In this document: positions 1 through 8,022 of the stretch, piece after piece
Numbering within the stretch: position 1 is the stretch's first letter
How the letters are laid out: each line of letters starts with the position of its first letter
Assembly: GCF_022414535.1 (NCBI RefSeq)
Contig: NZ_JADWYM010000005.1
Location: 1 to 64,000, forward strand
DNA: 64,000 nucleotides
Direction of reading: 5' to 3'
Origin: Streptomyces sp. MUM 2J
Lineage (GTDB): Bacteria > Actinomycetota > Actinomycetes > Streptomycetales > Streptomycetaceae
Notes under the pieces: model-generated
The model's database searches: none
Told to the model about the DNA's origin: nothing
Seen by the model: only the letters and a program-made list of their open reading frames with translations
Made by a program: the position numbers and the translations under genes

Positions 1-2
1 CC

Positions 3-56
3 ACCGTCATGGACCTCATCCAGGCCAAACTCCCCACCCCGCCCACCGAGGACTGA
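3..56 (+). CDS. C-terminal end of probable acetyl-CoA synthetase (partial)
   Basis: Only the last 17 codons are inside the window; the reading frame runs from the left edge to TGA at 54-56. The tail reads MDLIQAKLPTPPTED after two residues. It resembles the C-terminus I remember for Streptomyces acetyl-CoA synthetase, the usual left neighbour of this nhaA gene. With so few residues and no domain visible, the assignment rests on gene order and memory. A strong hairpin follows directly, so the transcript probably ends there. Confidence 0.45.
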   Translation, partial: TVMDLIQAKLPTPPTED

Positions 57-69
57 GCCCGCAGGCGCA

Positions 70-117
70 CGCAAAAGGGGCACCCGGCACCCACCGTGCC
101 GAGTGCCCCTTTTGCGT
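70..117 (+). terminator. Hairpin terminator after the partial upstream gene
   Basis: An inverted repeat pairs GCAAAAGGGGCAC (71-83) with GTGCCCCTTTTGC (103-115), and a second internal pair GGCAC/GTGCC lies in the loop. It starts 14 bases after the stop codon of the upstream gene. The A/T-rich outer arms would give a U run at the RNA 3' end, as expected of an intrinsic terminator. Confidence 0.75.
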
Positions 118-245
118 ATAACGTGACGATCACCGGCCCCGGGCCCACACGTTAGGTAAAGTAAGCAAAGAGACAGCGAGTCAAGGTGCGCCGGGAAGTC
201 TGGTCGGCATGAGTTCTGTGCTGCCCACTCACCGGAGGTCCCACC

Positions 246-1688
246 GTGACCGCGCCCCGCACGAGCAACACCGGCAACCGCAAGGTGTTCGGACGCCTCT
301 CCCTGCCGGAGCGCACCTTCGTCGCCGACGCGCTGCGCACCGAGACCGTCGGCGGCGTGCTGCTCCTCGCCGCCGCGATCGCCGCGCTGGTCTGGGCGAA
401 CGTCCCCGCGCTGCGGGACAGCTACAAGACCGTCACCGACTTCCACATCGGCCCCGAGGCCCTCGGCCTGAACCTCTCCCTGGCCCACTGGGCCGCCGAC
501 GGACTCCTGGCGATCTTCTTCTTCGTCGCCGGCATCGAGCTCAAGCGCGAGCTGACCGCGGGAGACCTGCGCGACCCCAAGGCCGCCGTACTGCCCGTCG
601 TGGCCGCGCTCTGCGGCATGGCGGTCCCCGCGCTGGTCTACGCCCTCACCAACGTGGTCGGGGGCGGCTCGATGGACGGCTGGGCGGTACCCACCGCGAC
701 CGACATCGCCTTCGCGCTCGCGGTCCTCGCCGTGATCGGCACGTCCCTGCCGAGCGCACTGCGCGCCTTCCTGCTCACCCTCGCCGTGGTCGACGACCTC
801 TTCGCGATCCTCATCATCGCGGTCTTCTTCACCTCCAGCATCGACCTCCTCGCCCTCGGCGGCGCCGTGGTCGGCCTCGCCGTCTTCTGGCTGCTGCTGC
901 GCAAGGAGGTACGCGGCTGGTACATCTACGTGCCGCTCGCCCTGGTGATCTGGGCACTGATGTACAACAGCGGCGTCCACGCCACCATCGCCGGCGTCGC
1001 GATGGGCCTGATGCTGCGCTGCACCCCCCGCGAGGGCGAGGAACACTCCCCCGGCGAGCACATCGAGCACCTGGTCCGCCCCGTGTCGGCGGGCCTCGCA
1101 GTGCCGCTGTTCGCGCTGTTCAGCGCCGGGGTCGCCGTCGACCACCACGCGCTGCTGGACGTGTTCACCAAACCGGAGACGCTCGGCGTGGTCCTCGGTC
1201 TCGTGGTCGGCAAGACGGTCGGCATCTTCGGCGGAACCTGGCTGACGGCACGCTTCACCCGGGCGTCCCTCAGCGAGGAGCTGGCCTGGGCGGACGTCTT
1301 CGCGGTGGCCGCGCTCGCCGGGATCGGGTTCACCGTGTCCCTGCTCATCGGCGAACTCGCCTTCGAGGGGAACGCGGTCCTGACGGACGAGGTGAAGGCC
1401 GCCGTCCTCGCCGGCTCAATGATCGCCGCCGTGCTCGCCTCGATCCTGCTGAAGATACGCAACGCCCAGTACCGCAGGCTCTGCGAGGCCGAGGACCGGG
1501 ACGAGGACCACGACGGCATCCCGGACATCTACGAGGAGGGCCGTCCGGAGTACCACCTGAGGATGGCCGACATCCTGGAGCGCAAGGCGGCCGACCACCG
1601 CCGGATCGCCGCGGAGATGGCCGCCACGCGCCACGCACCCGCCGAAGTGGTGGGCGGGACGGGCGAGGACGACGACCGTCCGGCATGA
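246..1688 (+). CDS. nhaA: Na+/H+ antiporter NhaA
   Basis: 480-aa inner-membrane antiporter that exchanges cytoplasmic Na+ or Li+ for H+ and supports pH and salt homeostasis. Family signatures visible are FFFVAGIELKREL (about residues 95-107), PTATDIAFALAVLA (about 150-163), the paired aspartates in AVVDDLFA (about 183-184), which carry the ions in E. coli NhaA, and GKTVGIFGG with the conserved lysine near 322. Around a dozen hydrophobic segments are present. The hydrophilic C-terminal tail of about 70 residues, rich in Asp/Glu/Arg, is longer than in E. coli. GTG start is chosen because GGAGG lies 7 bases upstream. It stands alone after a terminator. Confidence 0.95.
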   Translation: MTAPRTSNTGNRKVFGRLSLPERTFVADALRTETVGGVLLLAAAIAALVWANVPALRDSYKTVTDFHIGPEALGLNLSLAHWAADGLLAIFFFVAGIELKRELTAGDLRDPKAAVLPVVAALCGMAVPALVYALTNVVGGGSMDGWAVPTATDIAFALAVLAVIGTSLPSALRAFLLTLAVVDDLFAILIIAVFFTSSIDLLALGGAVVGLAVFWLLLRKEVRGWYIYVPLALVIWALMYNSGVHATIAGVAMGLMLRCTPREGEEHSPGEHIEHLVRPVSAGLAVPLFALFSAGVAVDHHALLDVFTKPETLGVVLGLVVGKTVGIFGGTWLTARFTRASLSEELAWADVFAVAALAGIGFTVSLLIGELAFEGNAVLTDEVKAAVLAGSMIAAVLASILLKIRNAQYRRLCEAEDRDEDHDGIPDIYEEGRPEYHLRMADILERKAADHRRIAAEMAATRHAPAEVVGGTGEDDDRPA

Positions 1689-1766
1689 TCTGACGGGACG
1701 GTACAAAAGGACGGCATCCCGTGCGGCCACGCCGCGCGGACCCGAACGCAGGAGAGGGAGACCGCG

Positions 1767-2261
1767 ATGAGCGCACCCGACGGCAGCCCGGTCGGCGCCG
1801 AACGCAGCATCGGCCAGCTGTTCGCCTCGGCGACGACCGAATTGTCCGCGCTGGTGCACGACGAGATCGCACTGGCCAAGGCCCAGCTCAAGCAGGACGT
1901 CAAGCGCGGCGCGTTCAGCGGCGGAGCGTTCACCGTGGCCGGCGCGGTGCTGGTGTTCTCACTGCCGATGCTGAACTTCGCGCTGGCGTACGGCATCCGC
2001 ACCTGGAGCCACTGGAACCTCGCGGTCTGCTTCCTGCTGTCCTTCGCGGCCAACGTCCTCGTCGCCGCCCTTCTCATCGTGATCGGCGTGGCCTTCGCCA
2101 AGAAGGCGCAGAAGAGCAAGGGCCCGCAGAAGGTCGCCGCCTCGGTGAAGGAGACCGCGGGCGTCCTGCAGAAGGCCAAGCCACACCCCCGGCCGGAGCA
2201 GCCGGCGCTGGAGGAAGTCGCGCCCGCGGCCGTCGAGGCTGTGGCACGCTCGTCGTCATGA
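1767..2261 (+). CDS. Phage-holin-family (YqjE/DUF1469-like) membrane protein
   Basis: 164 aa. The N-terminal 45 residues form an amphipathic helix (SIGQLFASATTELSALVHDE...), followed by two hydrophobic segments at about 52-75 and 88-112, then a basic/proline-rich cytoplasmic tail. This architecture matches the actinobacterial holin superfamily III / YqjE group, whose name comes from topology; a lytic role is not implied. A GAGAGGGAG ribosome site precedes the ATG. The stop overlaps the start of the next hydrolase gene by 4 bp (ATGA), so the two are translationally coupled. Function in Streptomyces is not known to me. Confidence 0.85.
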   Translation: MSAPDGSPVGAERSIGQLFASATTELSALVHDEIALAKAQLKQDVKRGAFSGGAFTVAGAVLVFSLPMLNFALAYGIRTWSHWNLAVCFLLSFAANVLVAALLIVIGVAFAKKAQKSKGPQKVAASVKETAGVLQKAKPHPRPEQPALEEVAPAAVEAVARSSS

Positions 2262-3196
2262 CAGACCCGGCCCCCTCCCCGGCGCACCCGGGCACGCCCG
2301 TGCGCATCGACGGCCCGTGGACCCACCGCGACGTCGCCGCCAACGGCGCCCGCTTCCACATCGCGGAGCTCGGCGACGGGCCGCTGGTGATGCTGGTGCA
2401 CGGCTTCCCGCAGTTCTGGTGGACCTGGCGGCACCAGCTGACCGCCCTGGCCGACGCCGGCTACCGGGCCGTCGCGATGGATCTGCGGGGCGTGGGCGGA
2501 TCCGACCGCACCCCGCGCGGCTACGACCCCGCCAACCTCGCCCTCGACATCACCGGCGTGATCCGCTCGCTCGGCGAGCCGGACGCCGCGCTCGTCGGGC
2601 ACGACCTGGGCGGCTATCTGGCCTGGACCGCGGCGGTGATGCGGCCCAAGCTGGTGCGCCGCCTCGCCGTCGCCTCCATGCCGCATCCCCGGCGCTGGCG
2701 CTCGGCGATGCTCGCCGACGTCAAGCAGACCCGCGCCGGGTCCCACATCTGGGGCTTCCAGCGGCCGTGGATCCCGGAACGGCAGCTGACCGCCGACGAC
2801 GGAGCACTCGTCGGCCGCCTGATCCGGGACTGGTCGGGCCCGCGCCTGCCGGACGAGGCCGCGGTGGAGACGTACCGCAGGGCGATGTGCATCCCGTCAA
2901 CCGCGCACTGCGCCGTCGAGCCGTACCGCTGGCTCGTGCGCTCGCTCGCGCGCCCCGACGGCCTCCAGTTCTACCGGCGGATGAAACGGCCCGTGCGCGT
3001 GCCCACCCTGCACCTGCACGGCTCCCTCGACCCGGTGCTGCGGACCCGCAGCGCCGCCGGGTCCGGTGAGTACGTCGAAGCGCCGTACCGCTGGCGGCTG
3101 TTCGACGGGCTCGGCCACTTCCCGCATGAGGAGGACCCGGTGGCGTTCTCCGCCGAGCTCGTCAACTGGCTGAAGGACCCCGAGCCGGACCGGTGA
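2258..3196 (+). CDS. Alpha/beta hydrolase, epoxide-hydrolase type
   Basis: 312 aa. The oxyanion-hole segment HGFPQFWWTW is near residues 48-57 and the nucleophile elbow GHDLGG near 113-118; the nucleophile is aspartate, as in epoxide hydrolases and haloalkane dehalogenases rather than serine hydrolases. The catalytic histidine is probably in GLGHFPHEED near 288. Such enzymes open epoxides or cut C-halogen bonds through an ester intermediate; the substrate cannot be told. The ATG overlaps the stop of the holin-like gene, so both are expressed together. An upstream in-frame extension to 1721 exists but would overrun that gene and is rejected. Confidence 0.85.
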   Translation: MTDPAPSPAHPGTPVRIDGPWTHRDVAANGARFHIAELGDGPLVMLVHGFPQFWWTWRHQLTALADAGYRAVAMDLRGVGGSDRTPRGYDPANLALDITGVIRSLGEPDAALVGHDLGGYLAWTAAVMRPKLVRRLAVASMPHPRRWRSAMLADVKQTRAGSHIWGFQRPWIPERQLTADDGALVGRLIRDWSGPRLPDEAAVETYRRAMCIPSTAHCAVEPYRWLVRSLARPDGLQFYRRMKRPVRVPTLHLHGSLDPVLRTRSAAGSGEYVEAPYRWRLFDGLGHFPHEEDPVAFSAELVNWLKDPEPDR

Positions 3197-3383
3197 TCGT
3201 GGGGGCCGCGATCCGGACCGGCGACCGCCGGCCCGCGATCCGGCCCCGCTCGGTGACCGTGCCTGCGCGCCCGGTATCCGAACGTGAACAACAGTTCAGT
3301 GAACGGCCACTTGCCCGGCGCATAGGCCGATTGGGGACCTTGGGAACGGTTATCGACCTTGGGGCAGGGGCACACGTCGGGGT

Positions 3384-3563
3384 ATGGGCTGGACGCACGA
3401 CTACAGTGACGCAGCACGCGACCGCCGCTCGGGGAACACCCTGAGCTCCCACCAGCGTGGCACACCTCAGCTGCCGGGCAGCGATCCGCGGGTGGGGATC
3501 CCGCGCATCCTGCGCCGCCGGGCCCGCTGGGTCTCGGTGCGCCTGCGCCATCCGCGCGGCTGA
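3384..3563 (+). CDS. Small basic protein, unknown function
   Basis: 59-aa open frame (MGWTHDYSDAARDRRSGN...RHPRG) with ATG at 3384 and TGA at 3561. It fills the gap between the hydrolase and the convergent protease gene. The C-terminal half is very basic (RILRRRARW). A weak GGGG lies upstream of the ATG, and an A/T-richer stretch at 3285-3355 could hold a promoter. I think Streptomyces genomes often carry a similar small gene here but could not check. No domain is recognisable; it may be a chance frame. Confidence 0.45.
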   Translation: MGWTHDYSDAARDRRSGNTLSSHQRGTPQLPGSDPRVGIPRILRRRARWVSVRLRHPRG

Positions 3564-3578
3564 CGCCTCAGGGGCGGC

Positions 3579-4778
3579 TCACAGCGCGCAACTGTCGCTG
3601 TCCACCTGCTCGTTCGCCGTCCGCCCCCGGTCGATGTCGTCCTGGATCTCGTCCTTGCTGAGGGCGTACCCGGTGTCGGCGTCGTCGCGGGACTTCGCGA
3701 ACACCACGCCGTAGACCTTGCCGTCGGGCGTGAGCAGCGGGCCGCCGGAGTTGCCCTGGCGGACGGTCGCGTACAGCGAGTAGACGTCGCGGCGGATGGT
3801 GCCGCGGTGGTAGATGTCCGGGCCGTTGGCCGTGATCCGGCCCCGCACCCGGGCGGCGAGCACGTCGTACGCGCCGTTCTGCGGGAAGCCGGCCACGATC
3901 GCGTCGTCACCGCTCGCCGCGTCCTTCTCCGCGAAGTGCAGGGCGGGCGCCCTGAGGTCGGGCACGTCGAGTACGGCGATGTCGCGCCGCCAGTCGTACA
4001 GGACGACGGTCGCGTCGTACCGGCGGCCCACGCCGCCTATCTGGACGGTGGGTTCGTCGACGCCGCCGACGACGTGCGCGTTGGTCATCACACGCCGGTC
4101 GGCGAAGACGAAGCCGGTACCCTCCAGGACCTTGCCGCAGCCCGGCGCGGTCCCCATGACCTTGACGATGGAGCGCTGGGCGCGGGCGGCGACGGGACTG
4201 CCGGCGAGCGCCGGGTCGGGCCTGCGCACGTCGGTGATCGGCTCGTTCGCGAACGGGCTGAAGACCTGCGGGTAGCCGTTCTGCGCGAGGACGGAGGAGA
4301 AGTCGGCGAACCAGGTGTCGGCCTGCGCCGGCAGCGCCCGCGACACACCGAGCAGCACCTTGGAGCCGCGGACCTGCTTGCCGAGCGTCGGCAGTGTCGT
4401 GCCGGCGAGGGCCGAGCCGATCAGCCAGGCCACCAGCAGCATCGCCACGACGTTGACCAGGGCGCCTCCCGTCGCGTCCAGGGCGCGGGCGGGGGACCAG
4501 GTGATGTACCGGCGCAGCTTGTTGCCCAGATGGGTGGTCAGGGCCTGGCCGACGGAGGCGCAGACGATGACGATGATCACCGCGACGACCGCGGCGGTCG
4601 TGCTGACCTCGGACTTGTCCGTGAGGACGTCCCAGAGCACGGGCAGCAGGTACACGGCGACCAGGCCACCGCCCAGGAAGCCGATCACCGACAGGATCCC
4701 GACGACGAAACCCTGGCGGTAGCCGACGACCGCGAACCACACGGCCGCGATCAGCAACAGGATGTCCAGCACGTTCAC
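3579..4778 (-). CDS. MarP-family membrane-anchored serine protease
   Basis: 399 aa, nearly the length of Mycobacterium tuberculosis MarP (Rv3671c). Four hydrophobic segments (CvpA-like) occupy residues 1-150. A periplasmic trypsin-fold domain follows, with TNAHVV (His near 232), RRDIAVLDV (Asp near 264) and RQGNSGGPL (Ser near 342). Cys-containing segments APGCGK and the terminal SDSCAL could form a disulfide. In mycobacteria MarP protects against acid and oxidative stress by processing cell-wall hydrolases. The GTG at 4778 (VNVLDILLL) is preferred over the longer frame to 4877 because the 33 extra residues are Arg/Pro-rich and precede the first membrane helix. Confidence 0.9.
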   Translation of the reverse strand: MNVLDILLLIAAVWFAVVGYRQGFVVGILSVIGFLGGGLVAVYLLPVLWDVLTDKSEVSTTAAVVAVIIVIVCASVGQALTTHLGNKLRRYITWSPARALDATGGALVNVVAMLLVAWLIGSALAGTTLPTLGKQVRGSKVLLGVSRALPAQADTWFADFSSVLAQNGYPQVFSPFANEPITDVRRPDPALAGSPVAARAQRSIVKVMGTAPGCGKVLEGTGFVFADRRVMTNAHVVGGVDEPTVQIGGVGRRYDATVVLYDWRRDIAVLDVPDLRAPALHFAEKDAASGDDAIVAGFPQNGAYDVLAARVRGRITANGPDIYHRGTIRRDVYSLYATVRQGNSGGPLLTPDGKVYGVVFAKSRDDADTGYALSKDEIQDDIDRGRTANEQVDSDSCAL

Positions 4779-4895
4779 CGCTTCACGCCTCGCCTCGTCA
4801 CGTCGCGATCCCACCAGGTCGGCCGGTGGTCCGGCCCGCCGCTCAGCGGCACACGGACACGGCCCCCGGAGAACCACGATCCGGGGGCCACCCTG

Positions 4896-5591
4896 TCATG
4901 ACCGCCAGTCCAGGGTGACCTTCCGGTCACGGTCCCAGGGGCGCTCCCAACCCGCGTAGTGCAGCAGGCGGTCGATGACCCCGGCCGTGAACCCCCACAC
5001 GAGGGCCGATTCGACCAGAAATGCCGGACCCTGGAAGCCGCTGGGGTGGACGGTCGTCGCACGGTTGACCGGGTCCGTGAGATCCGCCACGGGGACGGTG
5101 AAGACGCGCGCGGTCTCGTTCGGGTCGACGACGCCGACCGGGCTGGGCTCGCGCCACCAGCCGAGCACGGGTGTGACGACGAAGCTGCTGACCGGGATGT
5201 ACAGCTTGGGCAGCACGCCGAAGAGCTGCACCCCGGCCGGGTCGAGGCCGGTCTCCTCCTCCGCCTCGCGCAGCGCGGCCCGCAGGGGCCCCTCGGCCAG
5301 CGGATCGCCGTCCTCCGCGTCGAGCGCGCCGCCCGGGAACGAGGGCTGCCCGGCATGTGATCTCAGGGAGCCGGACCGCTCCATCAGCAGCAGCTCCGGC
5401 CCGAACCCACCGTCGCCGAAGAGGATGAGGACGGCGGACTGGCGGCCCGCGCCGTCAGCGGGCGGCAGGAAGCGGCTCAGCTGGAGCGGCTCGACCGTCT
5501 CGGCGGCGTGCACCACCGGGCCGAGCCAGTCGGGCAGGCCTTCCTTGGACAACGCCACCGAACCGCCCTGTGTGTCGCTCGCGCGCGTCAT
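4896..5591 (-). CDS. Nudix hydrolase, CoA pyrophosphatase type
   Basis: 231 aa. It carries the CoA-pyrophosphatase signature (LLMERSGSLRSHAGQPSFPGG family pattern, about residues 69-89) directly followed by the Nudix box GGALDAEDG...REAEEETGLD. Members hydrolyse CoA or oxidised CoA to 3',5'-ADP and 4'-phosphopantetheine, with Mg2+ bound by the REAEEE glutamates. ATG at 5591 is preferred over the in-frame GTG at 5597 because GGAACGGGG lies at normal spacing upstream. It sits between the MarP protease and endonuclease III, all on the minus strand, with gaps of about 50-120 bases. Confidence 0.9.
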   Translation of the reverse strand: MTRASDTQGGSVALSKEGLPDWLGPVVHAAETVEPLQLSRFLPPADGAGRQSAVLILFGDGGFGPELLLMERSGSLRSHAGQPSFPGGALDAEDGDPLAEGPLRAALREAEEETGLDPAGVQLFGVLPKLYIPVSSFVVTPVLGWWREPSPVGVVDPNETARVFTVPVADLTDPVNRATTVHPSGFQGPAFLVESALVWGFTAGVIDRLLHYAGWERPWDRDRKVTLDWRS

Positions 5592-5643
5592 CTGCACCCC
5601 CGTTCCGCTGTGTCCAACGCCCGAGCCCCCGCAGATCGTTCCG

Positions 5644-6774
5644 TCATCCGGCCCCCAGCGGCGGCGCCGCTCTGCCGCCCGCGTCGAGGTAGGCCTGCGG
5701 CGGCTTCAGGCGCTGGCCGGGGAAGCCGCCCTTCTCGTACTTCAGGAGCTTCGCTGCCTTGTCCGGGTCGGTCTCGCCCTCGCCGTACGCCGGGCAGAGC
5801 GCGGCGATGGGGCAGGCGCCGCAGGCCGGTTTGCGGGCGTGGCAGATACGGCGGCCGTGCCAGATCACGTGGTGCGACAGGTCGGTCCAGTCGCTCCTGG
5901 GGAAGAGGGCGCCGATGGCGGCCTCGATCTTGTCCGGGTCGGTCTCCTCGGTCCACTGCCAGCGCCGCACGAGCCGCTGGAAGTGCGTGTCCACGGTGAT
6001 GCCGGGACGGCCGAAGGCGTTGCCGAGGACGACGAAGGCGGTCTTGCGGCCGACGCCGGGCAGCTTGACGAGGTCCTCGAGCCGACCGGGCACCTCTCCG
6101 CCGAAGTCCTCCACCAGAGCCTTCGACAGCCCTATCACCGACCTGGTCTTGTTCCGGAAGAAGCCGCAGGGGCGGAGGATCTCCTCGACCTCTTCCGGGT
6201 TGGCGGCGGCCAGGTCCTCGGGGGTGGGGTACTGCGCGAACAGGGCCGGGGTCGTCTGGTTGACGCGCAGGTCGGTGGTCTGCGCGGACAGGACCGTGGC
6301 GACGATCAGCTGGAAGGGGTTCTCGAAGTCGAGTTCGGGGTGGGCGTACGGATAGACCTCGGCGAGCTCCCGGTTGATCCGGCGGGCTCGGCGGACGAGG
6401 GCGGTGCGGGACTCCTGCCTGCGGGCCCCCGAGGCGGTGGCGGTGGCGGTGGCCTTCCCGGAGGCGGCGGCCTTCTTCGCGGGGGAGGACCTGGCGGTGG
6501 ACGGCGCCCTCTTCGCCGGGGTGGCCGACTCGGCCCGGGCAGCCCTCCCGGCCGGGGCGGCCCTCTTCGCGGGCGTGCTCCTCCCGGCCGTCCCGCCGGG
6601 GGGCGCTCCCTCCCCGGACGCGGCCTTCCTCCCCGATGCGTTCTCCGTTGCCTTCTTCGCGGCTTTCGCCCCCTTCTTACCCCCGTCGGAGCCCTGTTCG
6701 CCCACAGCGGAATCGCGACGTACCACCACCAGCCCAGTCCCCTTGTCCTGCGCTCTCACCGGCCTTTTGGACAC
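5644..6774 (-). CDS. nth: Endonuclease III (base-excision repair glycosylase/AP lyase)
   Basis: 376 aa, far longer than the usual 210-250. The catalytic core runs from about residue 125: HhH motif LPGVGRKTA with the Schiff-base lysine (about 237-245), VDTHFQR with the catalytic Asp (about 260), and a 4Fe-4S ligand set C-x6-C-x2-C-x5-C (about 312-329). The enzyme removes oxidised pyrimidines and nicks the abasic site. The first 120 residues are an Ala/Lys/Arg/Pro/Ser-rich tail like that of histone H1 or HU fusions, probably a nonspecific DNA-binding arm. The start could be internal, but the extension keeps strong coding bias. Confidence 0.92.
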   Translation of the reverse strand: MSKRPVRAQDKGTGLVVVRRDSAVGEQGSDGGKKGAKAAKKATENASGRKAASGEGAPPGGTAGRSTPAKRAAPAGRAARAESATPAKRAPSTARSSPAKKAAASGKATATATASGARRQESRTALVRRARRINRELAEVYPYAHPELDFENPFQLIVATVLSAQTTDLRVNQTTPALFAQYPTPEDLAAANPEEVEEILRPCGFFRNKTRSVIGLSKALVEDFGGEVPGRLEDLVKLPGVGRKTAFVVLGNAFGRPGITVDTHFQRLVRRWQWTEETDPDKIEAAIGALFPRSDWTDLSHHVIWHGRRICHARKPACGACPIAALCPAYGEGETDPDKAAKLLKYEKGGFPGQRLKPPQAYLDAGGRAAPPLGAG

Positions 6775-6876
6775 CCGGCCAGCCTAGAGCCCGGCACCGA
6801 CATCCGCCCCGGACCCCGAAGATCGGCGTCCAATTGGCCCCCTGCCTCGTACGTCGCCACGCGTGTACGGCATCCT

Positions 6877-6890
6877 TGTGACAGATCACA
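6877..6890 (+). promoter_or_regulatory. Candidate Crp operator upstream of crp
   Basis: TGTGACAGATCACA is a near-perfect dyad with half-sites TGTGA and TCACA. It lies 91 bases upstream of the Crp-family start codon in the crp/nth divergent region. The spacer is 4 bases against 6 in the E. coli CAP consensus, and it fits GTG-N6-CAC. An autoregulatory site is plausible; this is inferred from position and symmetry only. Confidence 0.5.
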
Positions 6891-6980
6891 CTGTTTGGAC
6901 CGTCCGCCAGAATGGGCACCACGGTCCCCTGATAGACGGGGGAGCAAGATCCCCTGAGCAGGTCGACAAGGAGAGAACTC

Positions 6981-7655
6981 GTGGACGACGTTCTGCGGCG
7001 CAACCCGCTCTTCGCGGCACTCGACGACGAGCAGGCCGCGGAGCTTCGCGCCTCCATGAGCGAGGTGACCCTGGCACGCGGCGACTCGCTGTTCCACGAG
7101 GGTGACCCGGGAGACCGGCTGTACGTGGTGACGGAGGGCAAGGTCAAGCTCCACCGCACCTCCCCCGACGGCCGGGAGAACATGCTGGCCGTCGTCGGCC
7201 CCGGCGAGCTGATCGGCGAGCTGTCGCTGTTCGACCCGGGCCCCCGGACGGCGACCGCGACCGCGCTGACCGAGGTCAAGCTGCTGGGCCTGGGCCACGG
7301 CGACCTCCAGCCCTGGCTGAACGCCCGGCCCGAGGTGGCCACCGCGCTGCTGCGTGCCGTCGCCCGCCGTCTGCGCAAGACCAACGACGCCATGTCGGAC
7401 CTGGTCTTCTCCGACGTGCCCGGTCGTGTGGCACGGGCCCTGCTGGACCTCTCCCGCCGCTTCGGCGTGCAGTCCGAGGAGGGCATCCACGTCGTGCACG
7501 ACCTCACCCAGGAGGAGCTGGCCCAGCTGGTCGGCGCCTCCCGCGAGACGGTCAACAAGGCGCTCGCCGACTTCGCCCAGCGCGGATGGCTCCGCCTGGA
7601 GGCGCGGGCCGTGATCCTGCTGGACGTCGAACGCCTCGCGAAGCGCTCGCGCTGA
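6981..7655 (+). CDS. crp: Crp/Fnr-family transcriptional regulator
   Basis: 224 aa, normal length for the family. The cyclic-nucleotide-binding beta-barrel covers about residues 8-120, with the phosphate-binding-cassette segment GELIGELSLFDPGPRTATATA near 73-93. A winged-helix DNA-binding domain follows (LTQEELAQLVGASRETVNKAL, about 175-195). It corresponds in context to S. coelicolor Crp (SCO3571), a regulator of germination and antibiotic production. GTG start, with AAGGAGAG upstream at ideal spacing. A TGTGA/TCACA dyad in its leader suggests autoregulation. It is transcribed away from nth. Confidence 0.93.
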   Translation: MDDVLRRNPLFAALDDEQAAELRASMSEVTLARGDSLFHEGDPGDRLYVVTEGKVKLHRTSPDGRENMLAVVGPGELIGELSLFDPGPRTATATALTEVKLLGLGHGDLQPWLNARPEVATALLRAVARRLRKTNDAMSDLVFSDVPGRVARALLDLSRRFGVQSEEGIHVVHDLTQEELAQLVGASRETVNKALADFAQRGWLRLEARAVILLDVERLAKRSR

Positions 7656-7679
7656 CCCGCTGGAAGCTCCGCCCCGGAC

Positions 7680-7990
7680 CGCCCACCACGCCGGAGACGA
7701 TCAGCCCCAAGGGGCTCGACGCCCGCGGATTCCTCGTGCGCGAGGGCTCCCTCGCCCACGTGGCGCCCCTCTTCGCCCCCGTGGTCGCCGGGATCCGGCG
7801 CCGGCTTCCCGGCGAGCCCGTCGGCGACGCGTCCGTCCCGCGGCCGTACGCCGACGGCCCCGGGCCCCGGCTCGCCGAGGAGTACGCGCGCGTGGCGGCG
7901 TCGAAGCACCGCGGCCCGACGGCGGCTGAACCGGCAGGTCCGTTGGCCCGCCCCGCACGCCCTCGGGACGGCGGGAGTGCGTGCCGGGCG
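7680..7990 (+). pseudogene. Decayed nucleotidyltransferase-like gene
   Basis: No start codon fits, but the frame gives ISPKGLDARGFLVREGS followed by LFAPVVAGIRRRL. This matches the N-terminus I remember for Streptomyces nucleotidyltransferase-domain proteins, which normally continues with a YLYGSIPRG catalytic loop. Here the frame jumps to GPGPRLAEEYARV, similar to their C-terminus. The catalytic middle (about 200 residues) is missing, consistent with an internal deletion after the crp gene. The identification relies on memory of the family; the alternative is plain noncoding DNA. Confidence 0.45.
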
Positions 7991-8022
7991 TCACGACGGG
8001 GCGAACGTCGCCTGTGGCGGCA

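Noticed and set aside
152..190. TTAGGTAAAGTAAGCAAAG in front of nhaA as an iron box
   Set aside because: Only the left half fits the DmdR/IdeR consensus; the right half lacks CCTAA, and nhaA is not an iron gene.
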